Shown: in pieces, positions 36,579 through 49,021 of the stretch
Numbering within the stretch: position 1 is the first letter of the stretch
Layout: each line of letters opens with the position of its first letter
Origin: Caprimulgus europaeus
Lineage: Eukaryota > Chordata > Aves > Caprimulgiformes > Caprimulgidae
Length of the DNA stretch: 64,000 nt
Assembly (NCBI GenBank): GCA_907165065.1
Contig: OU015525.1
Location: 45,180,037-45,244,036 of the forward strand
Direction: 5' to 3'
The notes under the pieces: generated by a model
The model's input: the letters and a program-made list of their open reading frames with translations, nothing else
The model's database searches: none
Told to the model about the DNA's origin: nothing
Made by a program: the position numbers and the translations under genes

Positions 36579-39120
36579 CTGTGCAGGAGAGAGAAATGCC
36601 AAGCCATAAACCAAAGCAGAGAAACCAAAGCAGCAAAAGTTTAGAGACAAAGCCCTGAACTGGAGGGCAAATCCCTTCTTTGTTTCTGGTGATCTGTGGC
36701 ATCAGATGCTGCCTGCAGCTTTGACCCATGAAAACTCCAGTTGCCGCCCAGCAACCAGTGCTGAGCCGTGGGCAATGCTTCCTACCCTGGGCACCAAACC
36801 ATCCATCACTTCTGAGCTGACCCCTGCACCTCCTGCTCGCAGCAACGAAAAATGCTATACAGTGATATACATTTTATATATTATTTATGTATATATTATT
36901 TATATGTTTCAGTGATACACATTAAATACACGATAGAGGAAACTCATATGTGGGAAAATCCATTGCATCCTTTGGCTGCCTTATTGGGGGAAGTGGCATG
37001 CTTTGCTGCGCTGTGAGGAGCTAAAGCAATGTGCCTCAGAGGAAAAGGCAAACTCAGCTGTCTGATTGCTGGAAGCACAAAAAAGTACTTGGCATGTTGC
37101 TGACTCTTAATTACTGCTGTCATCTGTAAAACTGGTCATTGTACATTTAGGTACCTATATATGGAGTTGAACACTTAGCTTTGGATGCCTAGATTTAGAA
37201 AGCTGGCCATTGAAGGACCCGTGTGGTCCTGTTCTCTGTTCCACTCAGAAGCAGCTAGGAATGAGAATTCAAGCCACTGAGCACAATAAGGCACCAACCA
37301 CCACATTCTGAATCCCTTTCCTGGCAATGCTGATATTTCTGCTCCTCTCTCCTCACTACAGTGTGTACCCAGTTTATCATGGGGTACTGTACATTTCCTT
37401 GTTCCCAGACACCTTCTGCTCTTGTGTTGTAAGGAGGATTTGGATCAGTGCTGAGTGTGTCAAGGCTTTAATTCCTTGCCAGAATTTTGCAGCAGGAAGA
37501 GTTAGTGCTCTAGGCTGGAAAACTGCGAAGCTAGTGGGAGGACAGGGATGGATGACAAGAGCTTGAGGAAGGTGGGGCAGATAGATGGCTCTGTAGCCAA
37601 GAAGGACTTGGGAACATCGCTGTACCCACTTAGGTGCCTTTTAGTGGAAGAGGGATTTACTTAGTACAAGAACACACACAACTTCCTCCATCTTCTTTCA
37701 TCACCAAAAAATGGTTGCACACCTCCCCTTCCACCAGCCCCATTTTGTTGTTGGAAATATGGTATACTTTTATTGCCAAACAGGATGAGTACAGATGATC
37801 TTTTCTTCCTCCTGTTCCTCCTGTCCCCCACTTCTTTTCCCTTGCAGCATCTCAAAGCTTGAGTTTTGCTAGAGGTAAATCTTCAAGGGAGCAACAACAC
37901 AGGAATATTCAACAAGTCCCTTATACAACAACCTCTGAGGCAAAACATTGGTCTGGAAAATCGTTTACAAATAATCAATTTATCTTGCTAAAATAAGATT
38001 TAAAAATTTTAGTATAATCTTCTTCCATTTTTACATCCTCCTTTTTCTAGATCTGAAGTGTTGGAATAATGACTGTTAGCATCATTGCCTCCTGATGATC
38101 ATGAGCAATAAATGCCACATTAAGAACAAGTACACCCAGATAAACAAGACAGTAAAAAGGCATTTCTTGTCTCATGGGGTTTTTTTATATTTAATATTGG
38201 CAGTGCTGGTCCTTCTGGACAGAAGCCAGCTGCATTGAAGCTGGGGAACTCCTCCAGAACTATATGAGGAACTGTACAGAGTTTGTGGGCTGCAATTTGG
38301 TGGTGCACACAGTGAGATGAGATGCACAAGCTTTCTAGCTCTGCCCCTGCACTTTCAGTGTGACAGAACCTTCTACAGAAACCGTATCTGGATGGTTTGG
38401 CTGAGGGACTACATCTCTGAGTCTGTTAATGTTTCCCTAGGTGCTCAGGAAATTGGAAGGCTGAGGAAAATGTTACTGTCCGGGGACATGCAACATGCAC
38501 CGTGCAATAATCAAATAAGTTGATCTTCATGGTCCCTTCCTGTCTTAAAATCTGTGATCTACTAATTTTGGGAAAGACAACCATTGAGGAGAAAGAGGCA
38601 TCTCACAGTTAAATCCTCATCTTCCACACAAGCAAAGGATAAAGACGAATCTGGAACTTCCTTTTCAGAGTATATTGTCTGGCAGTGTAGGCTTAGGAGG
38701 AAATCCCTCATAAGGACCTTTTGGCTGATATTTTGCACTGCACTGGACATCCCTGCCAAGAATATTGCATGAACGGAAACTACCAAGCTGTTCCTTCTCT
38801 GCTGCCATATGTCATAGCTAATAAAAGTTGAGGCCTTGATAGTTTACCAAATGTAAGTGTGTGAATGGATGAAGTCTTATCACTCTTTGCTTATCCAGAG
38901 CACATGAGGAAAGGACACCATCAGGATAATTTCCTGAGCATAGCAAAAATTAAGCCATGCTCCTGGCCAAATGACCAAGAGGATTCTTTAAATATTTTAC
39001 TAGTGACATGGAGTCAATGAACTTAGTACAATAGCTCCTACAGAACCATCTACAGAGTGAGAAAATCATCACACAAAAGTTTACTCTTGTAACAGTTGTT
39101 TGGCAGCAGCTCTTACTTAC
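36579..39120 (-). other. DTNA: DTNA intron upstream of the ZZ exon
   Basis: 2542 bp. An AT-repeat-like stretch lies at 36862-36915 (TATATATTATTTATGTATAT). No transposon recognised. Confidence 0.8.
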
Positions 39121-39226
39121 CGTTTTCAACATTAGCCAGTCGATGCAGAAGTGGTAACCACACTAGACACTGTGGCGGGGGATCAGACATGAGAGTATCC
39201 AAGAAAGTGTTTAATGTGACTTTTTT
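39121..39226 (-). CDS. DTNA: DTNA exon: end of EF-hand-like region, before the ZZ finger
   Basis: This 106-bp exon has acceptor GCAG and donor GTAAGTAAG. It begins AAA AAA GTC and encodes [20 protein letters not shown] followed by [15 protein letters not shown]. It ends with one G that the next exon turns into the valine of VFHPVEC. The Pro-rich [21 protein letters not shown] stretch is strongly conserved in dystrophin, utrophin and the dystrobrevins and links the EF-hand module to the ZZ finger. Confidence 0.96.
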
Positions 39227-42200
39227 CTGCTCAAACAAGCAAACAAACATGCACAAAGAATCAGTAATTAGACATATCAAAATGATTTTATCTTGTCCTT
39301 ACAGAAACCCTTGGGATCAAGTTTCAAACACTGTTTACTTGTAGCCTTGGTTTACTAAAAAGAACAAGTGATACAAGCAGAGATTTTTATGGACTATTTT
39401 TAGTAGTTACAATATATACTAGTGATGACCAGCAGTCCTTTTCACAAGGCTGGGTTGGAGACACCCAACTCCCATTGACTTCAAGACTGTCTTCTAAAGT
39501 CATTGCCTGAAGATGCTTTGTGAATAAGGCTGGCATTGAACTCTTGATATTCTCATGTGTTTTGAGTACCTCATAATGAGTACAAGTACATGGAAGGTAT
39601 CACTGTGTATTACCAATTTTTACAGGAAAAACCACAGCAGATAATAACTGATGGTACTCCAAAAAAGAAAATGAAACAAAATAATGACAAGGGAGTATAA
39701 TTTCAAAACAAATATAGGGTAAGAACAGACCATCCCAGGCCAGTTGTGTTACTGTACTTTAAGAAACTATGCTTGTCTGTTGAGTGATGGCAACTAGTTA
39801 TGGATGAGCTCTGATTGTGGGATGTTGTTTGCTTACTCTCAGGGACTGCAACTGTTCTAAACTCTCCACACCTGTAAGCACTTAAAAGGCCTATGCCCCT
39901 TCATCTTTCAAAGTGATTTAAACTCTAAAATATCCCTGTTGATTTAAAAAAATATAACCTAGGACCTTAAGTTTCTTAAGTATCTGGAAAAAGCACAAAT
40001 CTTGGTTAATTTTTTTTTTCAGACCTAGAGGTAATATTTCAGCCTGAGATATCTCCATATTTGCTCTTTCCTACCTAGTACACTGTCTACATCAGTGTGT
40101 ACTAAAGTACGCAGCTACTAGCTCGTCAAGGACAGAGAGTCCTTAAGAAATGAACAACTGAACCTTCCTTTAAAATAAAACTGAGATGCAAAAATATTGA
40201 GTCCTATTGAGAATGTGTGCAGATATAACTTACAGACATACATATTTAAGTAGCATCCCCATATCCAAAGGGATTGCTAAATTTTTACATCTGATTGCAT
40301 AAGCTACTGCTTTAACTTGCTAAAGAACTGTAGTTACCCCATGAGGAAGCAGAACAGCAGCTAGGCAGTGACATGTATCATCTCCGTGTGCTGGAGAGTG
40401 CTTTTAAGAGCTGAGATTTCCAGATGGAGTGTCTGTGCTGCATTTACATACAATTACCAGCAGATGTAAAGAAAATAATTATTTCTCTTATACACTGAGT
40501 GATCAGTGGAAAACATCTCACTCCGTAACAGTCTCAGGGCTGAAATATTGTAAGATATTGGGAAATATATAAAGGTCTTTGTTCCTAAAATATGAGAAAA
40601 TACTTCAGGCTAGTTGTGAAAATGGTCTTGATTCTTTAATGAACAGAAATAGGCAGAATATGAGCTCTAAATCTCACTGAAATACTATCTTTTCCCACAA
40701 TACCTGCAGTATGAAAGCCCAATCAAACAGCTACCACCTTTTTGTTGTATGAATGATCTTCCCACCCATGGAGAGTGGATAACCTCTTCCTGAATAGGCA
40801 TCCTACACTATAAGCATCAGCTCACAGAAAATAATCTTTCTTTTAAAGATCTGCTGTGGATGTCTGGCATGGCTTTGCTGACCAATGCTGCCAGCAAATG
40901 TCTGCGCTGTCTGCAGCAAAACTGAGAACAGGAGGAGAAGAGGCAGAATGAAATATAGGAAAAGAAGGGTCCTCCAGTGCCCCATACTGCAGATCTGAGT
41001 AGTCTTAAGTCTTCCCTCTGCTCTTGAAGCAGGTAATTTGGCAGCAAACAGGCAACTGGTCTAAACAAGCAAACAGATGGGAGAAAAGAACAGCTCTTCC
41101 ATGCTTTTGAATGCAGCTATAATTTGATTTGCACCAAATAAAGCAACTTAGCTTCACTGAGAGCTTTATGGCCGAACTCCTCTCGTGGTCACTGATTTTA
41201 TGGATTACAGAGAGCAGTGCCCCTTAAAAGGACACCAGCAGAGCAATTTCCATATATTTTAAAAAGTGTATTTTCCTCTTGCAGTTTTTTTTCAGCTGCT
41301 GGGTAAGTTGAAACTGAAAGCTGTTTTCTAAATATACACTACATGCAGATGGAGTCTAGATTTGTGGAATAACACTTATCCAAGTGCAAAGAAAATGAAG
41401 TTAGTGTCTATCTTTTTAATTTGGGATAAAAAAGGAGAAATAAAGTGATTTTTATAATAATAACACCACTTTTTAATACAAATACAGTATAACATCACAT
41501 TAATACAGCCTATGGTGATGATAAAGCTCCTTTTTGTGACACAGATTTGTATTCTGAAACATTAAGTCACTTGCTCTGGCATTTCTGTTCCAAAAATTTG
41601 CTGATGAGGAAACAGTGTTGTTTCTATTTTGAATAGTCATTCAATCTAGCAGTGGTTCACAGACAGAGAAAAAGACATAGTTTGATCAAGTAAACCAGTA
41701 CAATAGGGAATAATAAAACATTTCTGCAACAGGAAAAAAATCCTTTCAGATGCAAACTGAAAAAGATTTGACACCATGAGCAGAAAATAATTCCCAGAAT
41801 TTTTTCTTTCCCAGAAATTGAGAAATATATGTTTCACATGGCTAAAAGGCTTCTGGTAAGCAAAAGAGATCCATACTGAGAACAACAGAGAGAGTGCCAA
41901 ACTTATCCCAAAGTATCAACTTTTGATAACACGAAGTGCAATATGAGAGAGTGAGAGAACGACCTATGGTGTGACTAAGACTGTAAATATAATTTATCAG
42001 TGTCATAGGGATATGTTGTTTTGAGTCTCATTTCAAAACTCTGGTTCATCCCTAGTGAAGATGTAATGAGAATAACATAAAGTGAATTTTAGTGACATAT
42101 TAGACTACATTTACAAGAGCATTGGCTGTCTACAGATGTAAAACAGCAGCTTTGTAAATCTGCTGTGTACCTTGTCCTGGGTTTGACCTAAACCATGACA

Positions 42201-42540
42201 ACCTACATCAGTCAGAGACCAAACTCTCATTAGCTTTAAGTAGAGATTGTGAACTAAATAATCTAATGCTTGTTTGGAGACTCTGTTTCTTAAGGTACCT
42301 TAGTACATGTGGTCCACTCATTTGGATGCAATGCCAATGAAAGTGCCATTTCTGATGGCTGCTTTGATAGAAAATGAGGCCTGAATGACCTTTTTTCAAG
42401 AAAAGAAATTGCTTTTTTCATCTTTAATAATACCATGTCCAACATATAAAGCTTGAATGCCCTGTTGCCATGCAAGAGCACTGTTTCATTATTTTAACAC
42501 AAAACTACCAAAAGCCACTTCCCTATGTAAATTCTACAGC

Positions 42541-43269
42541 TAGAGAGCAGCCCTGCAGAGAGGGACCTGGGGGTTCTGATCAATGGCAAGTTGAACATGA
42601 GCCAGCAGTGTGTCCTGGCTGCCAAGAGGGCCAACTATGTCCTGGGGTGCATCAAGCACAGCATTACGAGCCTGTCGAGGGAGGTGATCATCCTGTTCTA
42701 CTCTACACTGGTGTGGCCTCACCTCGAGTACTGTGGGCAGTTTTCGGCACCACAGCATAAAAAGGATATAAAGCTACTGGAGAGTGTCCAGAGGAGGCCA
42801 CAAAATTGGTGAAGGGTTAGAGGGGAAGCCATATGAGGAGAGGCTGAAGTCACTTGGTTTGTTCAGCCCAGAGAATAGGAGACTGAGAGGAGATTTCATC
42901 GCAGATGACTGCGACATCTCATCGCAGTCTATAACTTCATCACAAGGGGAAGAGCAGGGGCAGGTCCTGATCTCTTCTCTCTTGCAACCAATGATAGGAC
43001 CATGGGAAATAACAGGAAGATGTGCCATGGCAAGTTTAGGTTGGACATTAGGAAAAGGTTCTTCACCCAGAGGGTGATGGAGCACTGAACAGGCTCCCCA
43101 GGGAGACAGTCATGGCACCAAGCCTGACAACATTCAAAAAGCATTTGGACAACATGTGCCCTCAGACACATGGTCTGAGTCTTGTGACTGTCCTACTCCA
43201 GGGGACAGTTGGACTTGATGATCCTTGTGGGTCCCTTCCAACTCACAACATTCTATGACTCTGATTCTA
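42541..43269 (+). mobile_element. CR1 LINE, 5'-truncated, about 730 bp
   Basis: The plus strand covers the end of the CR1 reverse-transcriptase ORF and the 3' UTR. Recognisable peptides are [37 protein letters not shown] and [20 protein letters not shown], in different frames because of frameshifts. It ends TTGATGATCCTTGTGGGTCC, TTCCAACTCACAACATTCTA and TGACTCTGATTCTA, the CR1 3' end. It is antisense to DTNA. Confidence 0.95.
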
Positions 43270-43569
43270 AGCGCTGTCTTAAGTCTCCCTCTGTGAAACA
43301 AGATGAGTTTCACATATGCAAACATTACCATTTAGAGTGATTTGGGAGATGATTCAATAAATGAATTTCAACAATGTCTTTCAGTTGACTGGAGTGTCTA
43401 TTGACTAGTGATGAAACTGAGCAAAAACAAAAAATGAGACTATTTTGCATGAAAATAACACTATTCCTGCTTCATTCAACTTATTTGTTCAAAAGTATTC
43501 AGTTAGCAAATGGAAGCCTGAGGAGAAGGAAACTACCACTTTATTTCTAACATTTTTCTGATTTCAGCA

Positions 43570-43638
43570 TAGAATCATAGAATCATTTTGGTTGGAAAAA
43601 ACCTTTAAGATCACAGAGTCCAACTCTAAACACATCCC
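43570..43638 (-). mobile_element. CR1 LINE 3' end fragment, about 70 bp
   Basis: The plus strand begins TAGAATCATAGAATCATTTT, followed by GGTTGGAAAAAACCTTTAAG and ATCACAGAGTCCAACTCTAA, the reverse complement of a CR1 3' terminus. Only the extreme 3' end was inserted or survives. It is sense to DTNA. Confidence 0.92.
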
Positions 43639-44444
43639 TTACTTTATATTTACAGAATTACACAGGGTGACGAGTAGCAACAGCCAGAGGAATTTTCTCT
43701 TTCACCACTGGAGAAGTGGGCAACCAACTCTAACTCTAGGATCTTTTGAAGTGCTAGATATTAGCTGCAGCCAACATAATGTATTCAGTACACCTACAGA
43801 GTCTGGTGAGCTGTGTAAAAATCTCTTATTTTCTTCAGGAAAAAATCATTGCTTTCCTGATTCTACCTTGTTGATGTTATCTGTAAGAGACCAGGGATTT
43901 TCTAATACCTACTGACTCCCATTTTCAATAAAAGTTTAAGACAAATTTCTACTTGCTCGGAAACTTCTCATGTGTGTACACCATCACTTCAAAAAAACAT
44001 GTAGTTTGATTTTTTGGTGAGAGTTAAGCTTTGTGTGGAGAAGTTAAAGTCTCACATATACTTGTACCAACAACTAACCGTAGCAGAGGACTGCATGTCT
44101 TTGGTATTTATATCATTTAAATGTATCTAACTTAGGTGCTTAAGTTAGGAAGTTAGTCTCCTCAGGCTCCCTAATTTAGGAACATGTAAGGTAAGGTTTT
44201 GCTCTGAATCAGTTTTTGACTAAGCCTCTCTCTCCTCCATGGTTATATGGGGAACTTATAGAGACTAGCTTCCTGTTGAAGGCATCAAACCTACATGCCA
44301 GAAATTGGCAAAATGGACCTCTCCTCCACTCGGCCATGTGTCTCCTGGGCAAATATGCACATATGTGTAAGAAAGGAAGAAGGTCTCAGCCTCCTCAGAG
44401 GTGTGATTTGGATCCTGTGTCTAGGATGCTCACTGTTCATTTAC

Positions 44445-44599
44445 CTGTTGTGAGAAGCAGGATTTTGCTGATTGCTCAGTATAACCAAATGAGGGCCCTT
44501 CAAAAACAGCTGTGGGCAGCTTAAGAACCTCCCGTAGAAACGTGTCATATCTGCCATAAACCATCACTCCACTGGAGTCGGAAATCATTGAGAAAATAT
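44445..44599 (-). CDS. DTNA: DTNA exon: second EF-hand-like region
   Basis: This 155-bp exon has acceptor CTCAG and donor CAG|GTAAAT. The first two bases (AT) finish the tyrosine codon begun upstream. The rest encodes [35 protein letters not shown] and [16 protein letters not shown], ending on a codon boundary. This is the EF-hand-like region 2 of dystrobrevin and dystrophin. The residues expected for calcium loops are not conserved, as is usual in the family, so the fold is probably structural. A threonine stands where I recall glutamine in human (RYD-T-FLREV). Confidence 0.97.
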
Positions 44600-46161
44600 C
44601 TGAGTGAGGAAAAGACAAGAAAAGGACACAGCAATATCAGTGAGAGCTACAGATTTGTTCTGAATTCAGTATCATCAGATTTCAACCAGAATTGATAAAC
44701 AACATGTTCTGCTTATGGAAACCTCCACTATTACTGCATCTTTAATTATAGCCCTTCTCGATAGAAAACAAAATGATTTACTTAGAAAGAAGTAGCTGAT
44801 TTTGATACTAAAATATTCCTGCTTTTTTTCCATTGTGTGTGGTCATTTTTTAAATTGAAGTCTGATGCATGACATGAGGCAGTAATTTAATCAGATAAGA
44901 AGGATCTAATTTTACAAGACAGCAACATCAGCTTTTTGCCCACTGCCAGTTTACCATGTCAAATACAAACCCTGACAATGAGTTCGTCAAGTCAGTTATT
45001 ATTGTTTTGGACACACAAAGGACAGAAGGTCTTTCAAATGCATTACTTTTCACTTTCCTCCATTTTGTTGTTGTTTTTTTTTTTTTTTTGTTAATTTATA
45101 AAAATATCACAGTTTCATTATTCCAGAGATGCATGTTTCTCACCCTTTACTTTTCCTATTGTTTAAAATTATCCCAAGCTTAGCAGGGGATCATAGACTA
45201 AGGAAAATTTATCATTTTTCAGGCTGTGATGTCAGTTGCTTCCAGGAATTTCCAATTCCAGGAACCTGGAAGGGAAATTCTGACAAAAGGCCTCTGGGAC
45301 TGCTGACTGGAAAAATCAGCATCGTACTCCAGTCTTCCACTGGGTGGACCCTGCTCCTATTCTTAAAGCAGCCTACGGAACAAACAGTGTTCAATTTTTA
45401 ATTTGTAATTTCAGTTCACTCTGTATTTGAGTTTCTACATGGAAATGATATATTAAAAAATGGCACCAAATTGGGAAGACTAAATTAGTACTTGGGATTT
45501 CTACTTGTCTACTCTAATCAACAACAATTTGTAAACTCAATTTTCCTTGGCTATGATAGAAGGCTCAGAGGGAACTGAAGACTGACACCAATCCTGTCGT
45601 CAAAAAGTCTGGGAAATGGTGTTCTGGACCTGAGCTATAGACATCATAGCACTAAACAGAAAGTCTTTCATTGCAGCTACCAGTAAATTATGCCTTGGCT
45701 ACCAGGGAAGGGGAATAAACCCTGTGAATTGAGAATCTGTTCTCTAGAACAGATGAAATTAGTATGTGCCCTATAGGAAGAAATACAAATAGTGCACAAA
45801 TATATTGTACTTCTAAGTGTGAAATGAGAGAGAGATTAATAAAAAAGTGTCTGAAGAAATTGCTAAATGATGCTTCATGATGTTGAACGTTTTGAGGCAC
45901 TTACCTGTAGTCTGAATTCAATCATCCCAAAGAAAAAAAAAAAATCCACCAATCAGAACGTCCATATATGCAATTTGGCTTAAAAAATATGAAATTCAGT
46001 CAAACATTTAGTGGGATTTACTTGGAGATACATATAGGGTAAATCTCAAACCCAGCCATGAAACTATAACTTATCCTAATTCCCTCTTTTCCTACCTGTA
46101 CTGTTATTTCTCCAAGCACAACAATGATTAACAGGCAAAAAATGTCACCCAAAAGACGTAC
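44600..46161 (-). other. DTNA: DTNA intron within EF-hand-like region 2
   Basis: 1562 bp, AT-rich, with a T run at 45073-45089. No element recognised. Confidence 0.8.
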
Positions 46162-46247
46162 ATCTTAATTTGTCCATGATCTTTCCTCCACAAAGAGTTG
46201 CCAAGGCCATTTTGACAGCAAAAACGGAAATTTTACCATGTCCTTCC
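46162..46247 (-). CDS. DTNA: DTNA exon: EF-hand-like linker
   Basis: This 86-bp exon has acceptor CAG and donor GTACGT. Its first G completes the proline codon left by the upstream exon. It then encodes [28 protein letters not shown] and the first base of a tyrosine codon. The sequence is the start of EF-hand-like region 2. The donor has C at intron position +4 instead of the usual A, but this boundary is the only nearby one that restores the family sequence LRYIF with the next exon. No open reading frame of reportable length marks it because it is so short. Confidence 0.94.
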
Positions 46248-47956
46248 CTGTTCAAAAGTAGAAAGTAAACATATCATAATATGGACCTATTTAAAATGTG
46301 TATCATTGACATAACATATCATAATGCACATTATATGTGGATTCACATACAAAGAAATAAGACCTTTGAAATAAAAGTTTCTTTTGTGGGAACACACATC
46401 AGTACATTGTTCTGTGAAGATCTCAGAGCAGACTTATTAAGTATATGAAGCTCTGTATTAAACTCTTTATCTCATTATACACTAAGATTATGATTATTAC
46501 TGCTATTTTGCTACAGTAGCACTGGAAAGCACCTATCACACTCATGGCCTCCCTACCCTAAATGCACTGTATATCTTCTGTCCCCAGAAGATGATTGCAA
46601 ATGAGTGCAAAAATCAACACTGGGAACAAAAGTAAAAAAACCAGAAGGGCTCACACAATTGCAAGAGCCTTTTAATGAGTCCTGACAATTGTCTTCTAAA
46701 TGATACATGGGACCACCATGAGCCTTTAAGAAGGACTCTGCTGAAAAATGGGGAGTAAATCTGCAACCAGGATGAGCAAAAGACATTTGCTGTGGTATGC
46801 AGAAGAGCCTTGTCCCTGGTTTGTTCAAGGTGAAGCTACGCCTGGCTATTTTCAACTTAAAATGCATAATGCTATTAAACCCCAAAGGCACAAATGAGTA
46901 TGCCTTGGGGCAAGAAGACATATTTTTTTCTGTAAATGAAGCCACTTTCAGTTAAGAATAAAAGATGTTTTTCCCCCCCCGGAAGGATCAGACCATATAC
47001 TGCACTCTTAGGATGCTGTGTTCACCTTTAGCACATTGCCAACTCTTCCTTCAACTGCCTTGAAGCACGCAATGCCTTTACTTAATTGCCTCTCTTGCTG
47101 TCCTCATTCTCCCTCCCAGTCCTGATGGTCCCCAATGGCTACCTGCCATTATACAAAGCCTGGTGTATTTGAGCTGCATGTACATGACCTCACACACTGC
47201 AAGGCACTCCCTAAAAGACCTATTCCCCCAGTTTAGGCAAAACTAAGTCCAGTGTTGACAGGAATGGCAGAACAAAAATGCTGCAATGTTCAGTCCTTTT
47301 CCAAAGATGAGAATGAACATGTCCTTCTATGTTCATCTGCTTTTGAATGGCATCCAAATGTTGGAACGTGTTTTTTTTTGGAATTCTCAAAGTCTTATTA
47401 TAAGGCAAGCAGAATCCACAGTTGCACTGGAGCAATTTTTATCTGTCATCCAAACTCCTCAGCATTACTTAATAGCTTCCTATATGTTTAATGACATCAG
47501 TGAGAACACACTGTCATCATGCTTTAAAAAAGAGATGCTGTCAAACAATATTTGTGAGCTTTACAAAATGGCACCCACCCATGCCTACTTCTAAATTCTG
47601 CTGACAGGGCTAATGATGGGACCAGATAATAGCTTTGTGCCATTTTTTGGGAGTTCTGTGACCTGCAGTCTTTACTCTATCAGGGAACATTATGTTTATA
47701 AGAAATTTCCCGTTAAAATATATATAATTATATCTTACATAAGATAAGTCTAACTGCAGTGGCAATAACTATACAGAAATCTAGCTCTCCCCATCAATAT
47801 TTATGAAATTACTGTGTTGATTGTCACTCATAATTCTAATGAAGAAAATTGTGTCTGATCAGAACTAAAAGATAACTGATTCTGGAAAGACAAAGAGCCT
47901 GTGACTGTGTGTCTCTCTCTGCTAGTCCCAAACCAGTCTAATATATATAAATATGA

Positions 47957-47997
47957 ATACATATATACATACATACATATATATACACACATATATA
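47957..47997. repeat. 41-bp alternating purine-pyrimidine tract (AT/AC microsatellite)
   Basis: A mix of TA, CA and ACAT units in which every base alternates purine and pyrimidine without a break. It sits within a wider AT-rich microsatellite from 47939. Such tracts mutate by slippage and can adopt Z-DNA or cruciform forms. Confidence 0.85.
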
Positions 47998-48982
47998 GTA
48001 AACATGAATGGTATACTCATATCAGTACATTAAAGCATGCTACATGCTTCACTGCTATGTTCATTAAGTCACTCAGACTTTAGAAAGTGAGTCAGTTCCC
48101 TAAGCTTGGCTAGCTAATAATCTTTACAGTTTGATGAATTTGATTTAATTCTAGCTCAGTGTAAACCATGATTCTAAGTATTAATTCTAAATATTATTTG
48201 CATGCATTTAAAATTCTGCTTTTTTCAGAAAATCAACCTGAGATGTAAACAAAAAGAATTAAGTTAACTACTTCAGTATTTCAGAAATAAATCTTTACTA
48301 CGATCTTTAATGTTGGCTTTCAGGCACATTTTCCTTTCCATTACATTGTGTTCTCTTTGACTGCCTTAATAAGATTAAAATTACACTATAGGAATTTCAC
48401 AATATCTTCTAGTCTTCTGTATTTCCATCCTTAATTGGCTGGATTCTAATTTGTGTAAACCAGGACGTAGCACTGCTGCAGCTACGGCTGAGAATTTGGC
48501 CATTTTGTGTCCTTTCTGTGCATGCTACCTTTTCGACATTTGGGAATTTTTCTGCACTGTTTCATCATGAGGTTTTCACCTGCCTTTATATAGATATTAT
48601 TATACTTAAGAAAAATAAATGCTAAGTGGAAGCAATGGCAATATTCAGAGGCAATGGAAGAATTAGACGAAAAAATAAAGCCCATGTAGAAGTGCTTCAA
48701 ATTTAGATTCTTTTTCCCAGTAGGTTTAGTTACATTTACTAACAGGATTATATTCTTGAATGGCAGACAGATATCAATTTGCTTTCAGCTTTCCACCCCA
48801 GAGCCATCATCTTTTCCCATACTCAAATGGTTATGGAAGAGAGGAACAGAAAAGGAAAATATTTCATTTATCTTTTCAGTCTCTCTGTTTGAATTGATTA
48901 GTTTTGACACTGTATTTTGTATCGGTCATTTGTATTCATAAAAGCATCACTAGAGCCAGTATAAATTCAATTTGCCCTTCAA

Positions 48983-49021
48983 ATATATATGTGTGCACGC
49001 ATATACACACATGCATATATA
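48983..49021. repeat. 39-bp alternating purine-pyrimidine tract
   Basis: AT, GT, GC and AC steps (core ATGTGTGCACGCATATACAC) alternate without a break. A GTGCACGC step in the middle is the most Z-prone part. It lies about 1 kb from the similar tract at 47957. Confidence 0.85.

Larger units (their letters stand above)
39227..44444 (-). other. DTNA: DTNA intron with two CR1 copies
   Basis: 5218 bp, carrying an antisense CR1 (42541-43269) and a short sense CR1 end (43570-43638) about 300 bp apart. 39227-42540 and 43639-44444 hold nothing recognised. Confidence 0.8.

Noticed and set aside
46553..46945. 130-codon minus-strand frame in the large intron
   Set aside because: No DTNA homology and no suitable phase. 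It is not needed between the exons on either side, which already join in frame.
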